64,000 bases of DNA from Anaerolineales bacterium (GTDB lineage: Bacteria; Chloroflexota; Anaerolineae; Anaerolineales; Villigracilaceae), in the NCBI GenBank assembly GCA_030680795.1, contig JAUXUL010000010.1, forward strand, positions 62,001-126,000. The letters run 5' to 3'. The notes beneath the pieces are model-generated. The model saw only the letters and a program-made list of their open reading frames with translations. It was not told the DNA's origin and did not search any database. Below are positions 17,307-24,710 of this stretch, one piece after another. Position 1 is the first letter of the stretch, and each line of letters begins with the position of its first letter. Made by a program: the position numbers and the translations under genes.

Positions 17307-18601
17307 CTTTTCACTTCCTTTACAACTTCCGCATAGACATTCAAAGTCTCATCAATATCCGCGTCACTGTGTTCGTAACACAGGAACCAAGGCTCACGCG
17401 CATCGTAGTCGGGCATCACGCCGCGTCCGATGGCTTTCTCGATCAGGGACTCGTACATGGCGCGGTCGCTCTTCGCCCAATCGCGTTGGCATGTCACAGA
17501 CTCAACGCCTAATGAAAACGAAAACATCGCGGGATAGCCCGTGAATACGGCGGGAATATCGTTCTCTTCAAAGATTTCCTTCAAGCCGTCCATCAGACGT
17601 TGTCCGCGTTTTTCGATTGATTTCAAAATAGGTTTGGATTTCAATAAACTTAATGTGGCATATGCTCCTGCAATGCCAGGTTTGTTATTTGTATACGTCC
17701 CGCCTTGCGCCACGCCATGTCCAATAATGGCCATGATTTCCTTTTTGCCGCCGAAGGCTGCCACAGGGTAACCGTTGCCGAGGGCTTTCGCATACGTGAC
17801 CAGGTCCGGTTTGAGGCGGTAGTATTCCTGAGCGCCGCCGTTCGCGATGCGGAAGCCCGTCTTCACTTCATCCAAAATAAAGACACACCCGTATTCCTCG
17901 GTCTTCTTGCGGATGAGTTCGAGGAATCCATCCTGCGGATTGATGGCCGCATGATTGCCCTGACAGGGTTCAGTGATTACTGCCGCGATCTGCGCGCCGC
18001 ACGAACGCATGACGCGCTCGAAGCCTTCAAAATCATTGAATGGCAAAGTGATAATAAATTCACGCATCCCCTTTGGAATTCCAGATGAAGCCGGCACGGG
18101 GATTGGACTGCGGCGATTGCCATAGGCTTCCACAGGCGAGTAGGTTGACCACAAAGTATGATCATGAAAGCCGTGATAATTGCCTTCGAATTTTAAAATT
18201 AAATCGCGCCCTGTAAAAGCGCGAGCGACACGAATGGCGTGCATGGTGGCTTCTGTACCAGAACAGGCCATGCGCACCATGTCAATAGCAGGGGACATCT
18301 CAACGATCATCTCTGCGACTGCAACTTCCAACTCCCCCGTCATCGCGGACAATACACCCATTTGGATTTCTTCCATTACTTTTTGGTCCACTTCATCATA
18401 CGAGTGACCCAAAATAATCGGCCCGAAGGCCATACGATAATCAATATATTTTTTGCCGTCCACATCCCATAAATAACTGCCCTTGGCCTTTTCAACATAA
18501 GGTGTAATGCCATCTCCCCAAAAACGGAAATTGGAGTTCACGCCCAACGGGATAACTTTTTGCGCGCGTTGTTGTAATGATTGCGTTTTCGAACCAAACA
18601 T
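17303..18601 (-). CDS. Class III aminotransferase, glutamate-1-semialdehyde 2,1-aminomutase-like
   Basis: This 432-residue PLP protein follows the HemL pattern: SNFRFWG near 23-29, ACSGTEATMHAIRVARAFTG near 112-131, Asp244 in ILDEVKTGFR and the PLP lysine Lys272 in YAKALGNGYP. Many HemL-like proteins in catabolic clusters are aminotransferases or aminomutases rather than heme enzymes, and no heme biosynthesis gene is nearby, so hemL itself is not claimed. GGAGAG precedes the ATG at 18601. It is the first enzyme after the Lrp regulator at 18623 and probably shares its control. Confidence 0.82.
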   Translation of the reverse strand: MFGSKTQSLQQRAQKVIPLGVNSNFRFWGDGITPYVEKAKGSYLWDVDGKKYIDYRMAFGPIILGHSYDEVDQKVMEEIQMGVLSAMTGELEVAVAEMIVEMSPAIDMVRMACSGTEATMHAIRVARAFTGRDLILKFEGNYHGFHDHTLWSTYSPVEAYGNRRSPIPVPASSGIPKGMREFIITLPFNDFEGFERVMRSCGAQIAAVITEPCQGNHAAINPQDGFLELIRKKTEEYGCVFILDEVKTGFRIANGGAQEYYRLKPDLVTYAKALGNGYPVAAFGGKKEIMAIIGHGVAQGGTYTNNKPGIAGAYATLSLLKSKPILKSIEKRGQRLMDGLKEIFEENDIPAVFTGYPAMFSFSLGVESVTCQRDWAKSDRAMYESLIEKAIGRGVMPDYDAREPWFLCYEHSDADIDETLNVYAEVVKEVKR

Positions 18602-18622
18602 GATGATAGCTCTCCTTTTGGT

Positions 18623-19126
18623 TTAATCAGATGCGGCGGTTTCCCGATTGGATATTTGTTTTACAATCCGCTCTGGAACCCGCCATTGATACACATCTTT
18701 AAGAACGATCGGAACGATGGAAGTTGTTGTTTTACGGACCCCTGCAACTTTACGAACAACGTCCGTTACAAAATGATAGATCTCTGCCGTATCCTTTGCA
18801 ACCACCTGGATACTGACATCGTTTTGCCCAATGCCGCAGGCAACATAGGTGACATTTTCAAACGCGGCCATCTTCTTCGCCACTTCCAAAATCAAATCTG
18901 ACTCAACTTCAAGCCAGACATCCGCTTTGATGGTAAAGCCAAGCGCCTCCGGGCTGACCACTGCACTGATCTGGATAACGCCTTCATCCTTCATGCGGTC
19001 AATGCGGTAGCGGACAGCCCGCTCGGAAATATCGCCCATGCGGCGTGAAATCCCCGAAGCGGACATGCGCCCATCTTCGAGAAGCAAATTGACGATTTTT
19101 ATATCAATATTGTCGAATTCATACAT
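18623..19126 (-). CDS. Lrp/AsnC family transcriptional regulator 2
   Basis: This 167-residue regulator has an N-terminal winged helix-turn-helix (FDNIDIKIVNLLLEDGRMSA... ISERAVRYRIDRM) and a C-terminal AsnC ligand-binding domain (about 75-150). It is the first gene of the minus-strand amine island, 21 nt before the aminotransferase at 17303, so it probably controls this operon in response to an amino acid or amine. It is clearly diverged from the Lrp at 7520. Confidence 0.9.
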   Translation of the reverse strand: MYEFDNIDIKIVNLLLEDGRMSASGISRRMGDISERAVRYRIDRMKDEGVIQISAVVSPEALGFTIKADVWLEVESDLILEVAKKMAAFENVTYVACGIGQNDVSIQVVAKDTAEIYHFVTDVVRKVAGVRKTTTSIVPIVLKDVYQWRVPERIVKQISNRETAASD

Positions 19127-19450
19127 TTTTTTACCATATTTCTTCCGAAAGCAACATGTGGAATATACCTTATGTCTTTTTACTCGTCAAGGAGATATAA
19201 TAAGAAACGTGGGCATGCAAAGATTGTCAGAAACTTATGCTCCAACAACCCTCCCCGGCGGCGTTTGCAAGGTAAATTTTGTAGATTGAGCCTGTCGAAG
19301 TGACGGCGCAAGGAGCAACTTGCCTGACATGTTTTGCGTGCGTACTAAAAAACGGGATTGAGCAGTAATTACAAAGCCACCCACCATTTATCTAGCCAAT
19401 AACTCCTGGATGGATTATTATCGCCAATCGAAAATAGTAAAGGAAATTAC
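19127..19450. other. Divergent intergenic region between lrp2 and the galactosidase gene
   Basis: These 324 bases hold the promoter regions of two divergent genes. A repeat fragment, TTGAGCCTGTCGAAGTG near 19285, belongs to the dispersed TTCGACAAGCTCA word family. AAGGAAA just before 19451 is the galactosidase ribosome binding site. No gene is seen. Confidence 0.6.
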
Positions 19451-21013
19451 ATGCCAATTATTAAATTTACTGAAATTCAAAACATACCAAAAATCATTAA
19501 AGCAAAAGAAATCGAAATTGAACTCCCTTCCAAACCCGTAAAATACTATCGTCATGGCTGGCAGTCATGGTCACTTGCAGCGTGGACGGATCCAAGTCCA
19601 TTACCTATGCAGATGCCTGCGATCTATCATCCTTTGCAAGTGGATGCGGAATACGTACGCGAACAGAATCCAAACGGCTCATGGCTGGGCGCGGTTGAGT
19701 TCGCAGATGGGAACATTCTTCTGCTGGGCGCACTTGCCCCAGACGCGAACGTGTCGCTCGTCCAGAATAAATTGTCAGGGCGGAGTGAGGCGGGTGAAAT
19801 CGAGTGGTTCATTGCATTCGGGCGGGAAAATGTCTGCTTTGAAGCATATGCCGCGCAGTTGGGAAATCGCCTTGGAAAATTAAATAAAAACGGCGCGCCG
19901 CAAGTGTGGTGTTCGTGGTACAGCCTGTATCATGCCATTGATGAGCCTGTGCTTCATAAAATTTTTGACAGTTTGGGCGACCTGCCTTTTGATGTTTTGC
20001 AAGTGGATGACGGCTGGCAGGCGGGCATTGGGGATTGGGAGGCAAATCAAAATTTTCCAGCGGGCATGAATGCGCTGGCGGATAAAATAAAGTCAACAGG
20101 CAGAAGGGCGGGCTTGTGGCTCGCGCCTTTGATCGCGACAAAATCAGCGCGCCTCTTTCGTAGACATGCGGATTGGTTCCTGCGCGACGAACGCGGACGA
20201 TTCGTCTCTGCGGGATTTAACTGGGGCGAGCCGTTATACGCGCTCGACACAACGCATCCTGACGTAACCTCGTGGCTGGTTGCGCTCATGAAGCAGGTGC
20301 GCGCCTGGGGCTTTGACTATCTCAAACTTGACTTCCTTTATGCGGGCGCGTTGAAAGGCAAAAGATATAAAGATATGCCGCGTGAAGCTGCGTATCGCGA
20401 GAGCCTGCGCGTGATGCGCGAAGCCATGGGCGCGGACGCATTCTTCCTAACCTGCGGCACACCCATCCTGCCCGCCATAGGATTATGTGACGCAATCCGC
20501 GTAGGCCCTGATGTTTCGCATAAATGGGAAACATATCGCGATGCCATCCTGCTTTACAACCCCACTACGCCAGGGACAAAGAATGCCATTCGCACAGTCC
20601 TCCATCGTTTATGGCTAAAACCTTTGCTGCACATTGACCCCGATGTAGCTTATTTTGAATCAAAGGAAAATTCGCTGACACAGGAACAGAAGATTCTCCT
20701 GCAAGACCTTGCAACCATCTGTGACTTCAAGGCGACGTCAGATTTGCCGCATTGGATGACAAATGACGAACTTGGTCAATTGCGTTCCTTCTTGAATACA
20801 AATCCCAAAGTAAAACAAGTGGGGCGCTACATCTTCCAAATTGACGGCCGCATAGTGAATTTCACATCCGCAACATCCATGCCTGAGATCCCCAAAGGTT
20901 TGACCGCCCTGTGGGCTGCATTCCTGGGCTGGCTGGGAGACAGGCATTTCGTGTTGAGGATATTCAAGAAATTGGACGATAACGCGTTGAGAAAAAGAAG
21001 AGCAGGTTTGTAA
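19451..21013 (+). CDS. Alpha-galactosidase, glycoside hydrolase family 36-type
   Basis: This 520-residue protein has the GH36/melibiase (beta/alpha)8 barrel. Landmarks are WCSWYSLY at 153-160, VLQVDDGWQ at 182-190, the nucleophile Asp294 in LKLDFLYAG and the predicted acid/base Asp354 in RVGPDVSHKW. It hydrolyses alpha-1,6-galactosides such as melibiose or raffinose, or related alpha-galactosylated molecules. No signal peptide is present, so it is probably cytoplasmic. It is shorter than classic GH36 enzymes because the N-terminal beta-sandwich is reduced. AAGGAAA precedes the ATG. No sugar transporter is adjacent and it appears to be a single-gene unit. Confidence 0.85.
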   Translation: MPIIKFTEIQNIPKIIKAKEIEIELPSKPVKYYRHGWQSWSLAAWTDPSPLPMQMPAIYHPLQVDAEYVREQNPNGSWLGAVEFADGNILLLGALAPDANVSLVQNKLSGRSEAGEIEWFIAFGRENVCFEAYAAQLGNRLGKLNKNGAPQVWCSWYSLYHAIDEPVLHKIFDSLGDLPFDVLQVDDGWQAGIGDWEANQNFPAGMNALADKIKSTGRRAGLWLAPLIATKSARLFRRHADWFLRDERGRFVSAGFNWGEPLYALDTTHPDVTSWLVALMKQVRAWGFDYLKLDFLYAGALKGKRYKDMPREAAYRESLRVMREAMGADAFFLTCGTPILPAIGLCDAIRVGPDVSHKWETYRDAILLYNPTTPGTKNAIRTVLHRLWLKPLLHIDPDVAYFESKENSLTQEQKILLQDLATICDFKATSDLPHWMTNDELGQLRSFLNTNPKVKQVGRYIFQIDGRIVNFTSATSMPEIPKGLTALWAAFLGWLGDRHFVLRIFKKLDDNALRKRRAGL

Positions 21014-21038
21014 AACAGATAGCATGTGACCTAGAATG

Positions 21039-21069
21039 GGGCAGGCTTACGGTTTGCCCTGCTCTTTTA
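21039..21069 (+). terminator. Rho-independent terminator of the galactosidase gene
   Basis: GGGCAGG (21039-21045) pairs with CCTGCTC (21058-21064, one G-U) and is followed by TTTTAT. It lies 26 nt beyond the stop codon. Confidence 0.65.
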
Positions 21070-21082
21070 TGCTAAATGACGC

Positions 21083-21111
21083 ATGACAAAAAGGGTAGAA
21101 AACTGTATACT
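21083..21111 (+). promoter_or_regulatory. Sigma-70-type promoter for the gene at 21161
   Basis: ATGACA (21083-21088) and TATACT (21106-21111) are each one base from consensus and separated by 17 nt. The predicted start near 21118 gives a leader of about 43 nt to the ATG at 21161, which has GGGAG upstream. Confidence 0.55.
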
Positions 21112-21160
21112 GAAAGCCATTAAGGCTAACTGTTGCTAATTATTAAAAAGGGAGATTTTC

Positions 21161-21994
21161 ATGGATGATTTACTTCAACAAGGCATAACAGCGCATAAAG
21201 CGGGGAAACGGGATGAAGCGCGAAAAATATTTATAAACGTTGTTAAGCAAAGCCCAGATAGCGAACGCGCTTGGGGTTGGATGTATGACGTTTCAAACAA
21301 TGACAATGAGCGTATTTATTGTCTGAAACAAATGTTACGTATTAATCCAAAATATGAAAAAGCAAACCAGTTACTCAATCAATTACTTACGCCGTCGTTT
21401 ACTTCAAGTCCATCTCCCACACCAATAGCGCCTTCACCCATACAAGTCAATTCTCCTAGAATTGTTGCAAAGAAGAGCAATAGCAATTTCTTCATTATTG
21501 CAGTTGCTGTGTCTTCTTTGACTTTTATTGTGATTTGTTTGTGTTTAATTGGTTCACAGATTATGACTCAGACGACCGAACCTGTGACTGTTCAGAATAC
21601 CTCAGAAATTCTAGCCTATCTCCGCAAAACACAGCCCATCACGGATTCTTTATCAAACGCAAATTATGAATTTGCAAATGAAATGATCCAGATGAGGGAT
21701 AATCCTGATTTATACTATGACCAAACGTGGAGAAGTCAAGTTAGCACAACTATGGGTAAACTATTAGCTTTGGCAAGTGAGTTAGAATCTATTGAACCCG
21801 TCCCCCAACAATTAAAAACAGTTGATAGCTATTATGACCAAATAGCATCTGAAACCAGACTGCTTGTTTCGAATTACCAGTTATTTCTTGATGGGGATGA
21901 AAGCTATATTTATAAAGCATTAGAAAATGTGAATAGAATGAACTCACTTCTTGACCTTGCAACTGAAGAAATAAATAAATTTTCCAACCCATAA
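21161..21994 (+). CDS. Membrane-anchored TPR-like protein of unknown function
   Basis: This 277-residue protein is not recognised as a named family. Residues 1-72 look like one or two tetratricopeptide-type helical repeats (QGITAHKAGKRDEARKIFINV then ERAWGWMYDV). A Ser/Pro-rich linker follows (about 83-103), then one transmembrane helix at about 111-131 and an extracytoplasmic helical domain to the end. The topology suggests a cytoplasmic binding domain joined to an external sensor-like domain. Base composition is more AT-rich than neighbouring operons. Confidence 0.6.
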   Translation: MDDLLQQGITAHKAGKRDEARKIFINVVKQSPDSERAWGWMYDVSNNDNERIYCLKQMLRINPKYEKANQLLNQLLTPSFTSSPSPTPIAPSPIQVNSPRIVAKKSNSNFFIIAVAVSSLTFIVICLCLIGSQIMTQTTEPVTVQNTSEILAYLRKTQPITDSLSNANYEFANEMIQMRDNPDLYYDQTWRSQVSTTMGKLLALASELESIEPVPQQLKTVDSYYDQIASETRLLVSNYQLFLDGDESYIYKALENVNRMNSLLDLATEEINKFSNP

Positions 21995-22144
21995 ATGGGA
22001 CGAAACCTTCACACCCGAATATACACGGGGATAATCTTGCAATTTGACTGTAACACAATATCGCTTTAATCGGCAGACGCATGTTGGAGTTAACTGGGTC
22101 GCGCCTTACAACCAAATGCAAATAAATATTATATGAGGTGAGAC

Positions 22145-22831
22145 ATGCAAACGAAGTCGCGTAATCCCAAAGTGTTGGGAATGACTGTTTTTCAGCTTAG
22201 CGTTTTGATAGGGTTAGTATTAATTTTATGTGTAGCAATCGTGTTAGGCATCTTAATAATTTCTTCCAATTCAAGTTTAAGACAACCTATTTTATCCGCG
22301 CCAAATTTACCCCCAACCTTCACTCCAACGTATACACCTTACCCAACCTATACTCCTTTGCCAACTTTTACTACTGTCGCGCAAATTACTCAAGAACCAA
22401 CCCTCACCCATTTAAATGTTCCTTTTGCTACTCCTGAAAATCCCATTATTGTTAAGGGAAGTACTATAAGATTAAACTCTTGGATGTTTGAAATTAAGGA
22501 GATTCGTTCCGATCCAGGAAAGGATAACACACGGCAACTGATTGTAATATTTGGGAATCTTACAAACAAAGGAACTCAAACTGACACTTTTACTCCACTC
22601 TTTAAAATCATCTTAAAAGATAGTCAAGGTCGATTGTATGAAGCGGATTTTGGAGCAGGTTTTGACGTTATAGTTAAATATGATGTTGAAACTCCGGCTA
22701 TGATGAGCCCTGAGGCAAGTGTATATACTGCGTTTGCCTATGATCTTCCAGTATCCGAAAAATCTTTTTCGTTAGTTTCTGGGAGCTTGATTTCTAGCTG
22801 GAGTGGTGACGTTTCTTTTACCCTGCCATAA
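22145..22831 (+). CDS. Secreted or membrane-anchored protein with Thr/Pro linker, DUF4352-like
   Basis: This 228-residue protein starts with a basic stretch and a membrane helix at about 14-42. A Thr/Pro/Tyr-rich linker follows (about 58-80, FTPTYTPYPTYTPLPTF), then a beta-rich domain of about 125 residues. The domain (LNSWMFEIKEIRSDPG... LIVIFGNLTNKGTQTDTFTPLFKIIL) resembles the immunoglobulin-like DUF4352 group found in extracytoplasmic proteins. Function is unknown. GAGGTGA precedes the ATG. It follows the TPR-like membrane protein on the same strand within an AT-rich block. Confidence 0.6.
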   Translation: MQTKSRNPKVLGMTVFQLSVLIGLVLILCVAIVLGILIISSNSSLRQPILSAPNLPPTFTPTYTPYPTYTPLPTFTTVAQITQEPTLTHLNVPFATPENPIIVKGSTIRLNSWMFEIKEIRSDPGKDNTRQLIVIFGNLTNKGTQTDTFTPLFKIILKDSQGRLYEADFGAGFDVIVKYDVETPAMMSPEASVYTAFAYDLPVSEKSFSLVSGSLISSWSGDVSFTLP

Positions 22832-22887
22832 TTTATTTGTAAACGCGGAAGAATAAATGACAGAATTTATTGATATATTTCTATTAC

Positions 22888-23562
22888 CTATAGCGCATAA
22901 ATTGATGAAAGTGGCTCAATTACTACAAATTCTTTTACACGTTCCAAAGCAACTTGAGTTTTTTGGTAGACGGGAATTATGTACTTACCTGCATATGGTA
23001 TTAAGCTTGCAAGTGTTTCCTCTACTTCAGGTGGTCCAGGATATCCTCGTTGACCAAATTCATCATATTCCATTATTTGTTTCCAGACATAGTCATTCAC
23101 TACTCTTTGAAAGGCTTCTAATAATCGGGGTAAATCTTCGGGCAATTCTCTGTCGTGTTGGTTATCCCACTCGCGTGCGCTTTTTTCAGTCTTCGGGTCG
23201 TAAATTTGTGCAAGAACTATCAATCTTTTCGACGAATTTGACCATGCCAACATTCGATTAACAATTATTGACCTATCTGGGTTTGGATCATTAAAATACC
23301 CATCATGATCATCCTTCAGAAATGTTTCAATAGGAAGCACCTCGCTTTGAATATCCAAGCCTTCATCCATCCATTTCGTCATTAATGAAAGATTGTCCAG
23401 CTTGTGTGACGCTATCTCTCTTCTTGCGCCCAAGCTATTTTGTAATTCTGTAATCGTTCGTTGAAACGTATTTTGTTTAGATAGTATAAACAATTGAATT
23501 ATTAGCGAAGCAATCCAAGCCACCATTGAAATAATCAATGTAATAATTTCGTATGTAGACAT
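22888..23562 (-). CDS. Single-pass membrane protein of unknown function
   Basis: This 224-residue protein is not recognised. The start at 23562 gives MSTYEIITLIISMVAWIAS and an N-terminal membrane helix at about 5-28, and GGAGG lies 12 nt upstream; an ATG 72 nt earlier is less likely. The rest is a mostly helical, charged cytoplasmic domain with no motif I know. It converges on the gene at 22145 and follows another unknown at 23658 on the same strand. Codon use is AT-rich. Confidence 0.55.
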   Translation of the reverse strand: MSTYEIITLIISMVAWIASLIIQLFILSKQNTFQRTITELQNSLGARREIASHKLDNLSLMTKWMDEGLDIQSEVLPIETFLKDDHDGYFNDPNPDRSIIVNRMLAWSNSSKRLIVLAQIYDPKTEKSAREWDNQHDRELPEDLPRLLEAFQRVVNDYVWKQIMEYDEFGQRGYPGPPEVEETLASLIPYAGKYIIPVYQKTQVALERVKEFVVIEPLSSIYAL

Positions 23563-23657
23563 TATTTTTTTCAACCTCCAAATATCCAATAAAAGGCGTA
23601 GCCTTTGTTGTGAACCTAGCGGGTCTATGTTCAAACCCTACTTAGGACATTATTATT

Positions 23658-24281
23658 TTACTTGCCAACAATAGCACGGGCAATAACTGCTATATTGTTA
23701 ATTGCCAAAGCCTTGTCAGACAGGAGACCCAAAAAGAGAACCTTTGACGCCTCTAGAGGAAATATTTTATGCAGTTTTTCAATAAATTCTCGCTTCTCTT
23801 TATCTCGATGATATTCAAAGGAATTTAACCAATTAGCCAAAACTTTTTCTGAATTCAAAACAACATCATTGCTTTGTATAGTATATGTAGCTTGTTTTCT
23901 TTTCCCGCTGTATATATCTCGTTGTTCATCCACCGTATTTCTGAAACAAGGATGAGTTAATTCTTTTGTCAGAAGATTGCAAATTTTATAAAAGTTTGTA
24001 CTTTCGTCTTGAAGCCAGATTGGGCGAAGTTTGTGCAGAAATACTGTTACGGCATCCCAATCAGATAATTGGGTGGAAACCATCATACTTGAATTCTGTT
24101 CCCATTTTATCTTTAGTGTTGCCCGCATACCATCTTTTACAAATTCGGTATTAAGTAAATCATCCGCATATTCAAGAAATTCATTTAACGAATTCCACGC
24201 ATCTTCCTGAAAACCTCCGTGGAGCGAGACATTTTCTCCTGTGTCATTAATAGTTATTATCAAGTGACATTCGTGAGACAT
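23658..24281 (-). CDS. Hypothetical protein, AT-rich island
   Basis: This protein of about 207 residues (219 if a TTG at 24317 is used) is not recognised. It has no signal peptide or membrane helix. The first half looks alpha/beta (LIITINDTGENVSL... ATLKIKWEQNSS) and the last third is helical and Lys/Glu-rich. It shares low GC with the three unknowns to its left and probably came in with them. The start choice is uncertain because neither candidate has a strong ribosome binding site. Confidence 0.5.
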   Translation of the reverse strand: MSHECHLIITINDTGENVSLHGGFQEDAWNSLNEFLEYADDLLNTEFVKDGMRATLKIKWEQNSSMMVSTQLSDWDAVTVFLHKLRPIWLQDESTNFYKICNLLTKELTHPCFRNTVDEQRDIYSGKRKQATYTIQSNDVVLNSEKVLANWLNSFEYHRDKEKREFIEKLHKIFPLEASKVLFLGLLSDKALAINNIAVIARAIVGK

Positions 24282-24371
24282 AAATTCTCTAATCCTACAT
24301 TCTTTAGTGGTTCTCAAACTTTCCTACACGATTTCGATAATGCTCATTATGTAAATCAAATTACCCAAATC

Positions 24372-24710
24372 TTATCCAAATACCTCATCTGTCTTTGCCG
24401 CCATGATAAAATCGTTTTTATGCAGTCCTTTGATCTTGTGCGACCACCACTGCACGGTGACCCTGCCCCACTCGGTAATAATTAACGGGTGGTGATCCTC
24501 TTCTTCTGCGATCACGCCGATCTTATTTGTGAACGCAATGGCTTCCACAAAGTTCTTGAGTTTGAAAACACGTTCCAAACGCTTGACGCCGTCCACTTCT
24601 TGAATTTCCCATTCCCTTACTTGTGGATGGAGATCGCTAATTTCAGAATCGGTCAAAGTCGGTTCACCGCCGCGGCAGGCGACGCATTTTCCAGCGGAAA
24701 GATTTGTCAT
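24372..24710 (-). CDS. phhB: Pterin-4-alpha-carbinolamine dehydratase
   Basis: This 112-residue protein has the family signature [12 protein letters not shown], with His73-His74-Pro75 in the active site, preceded by the [10 protein letters not shown] helix. It dehydrates 4a-hydroxytetrahydropterin in tetrahydrobiopterin recycling; bacterial homologues can also act in Moco-related pterin chemistry. The N-terminus [12 protein letters not shown] is common in bacterial members. The start overlaps the tal-pgi stop by 4 nt, so the two are translationally coupled, an odd pairing with sugar phosphate metabolism. No aromatic amino acid hydroxylase is in the window. Confidence 0.9.
   Translation of the reverse strand: MTNLSAGKCVACRGGEPTLTDSEISDLHPQVREWEIQEVDGVKRLERVFKLKNFVEAIAFTNKIGVIAEEEDHHPLIITEWGRVTVQWWSHKIKGLHKNDFIMAAKTDEVFG

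Noticed and set aside
17303..18601. Calling the aminotransferase hemL
   Set aside because: HemL-like motifs are present, but no heme biosynthesis genes are nearby and the gene is embedded in an amine-catabolic island.
23575..23650. Possible tRNA-like fold near GGTCTATGTTCAAACCC
   Set aside because: The stem pairs and anticodon arm of a tRNA cloverleaf could not be completed.
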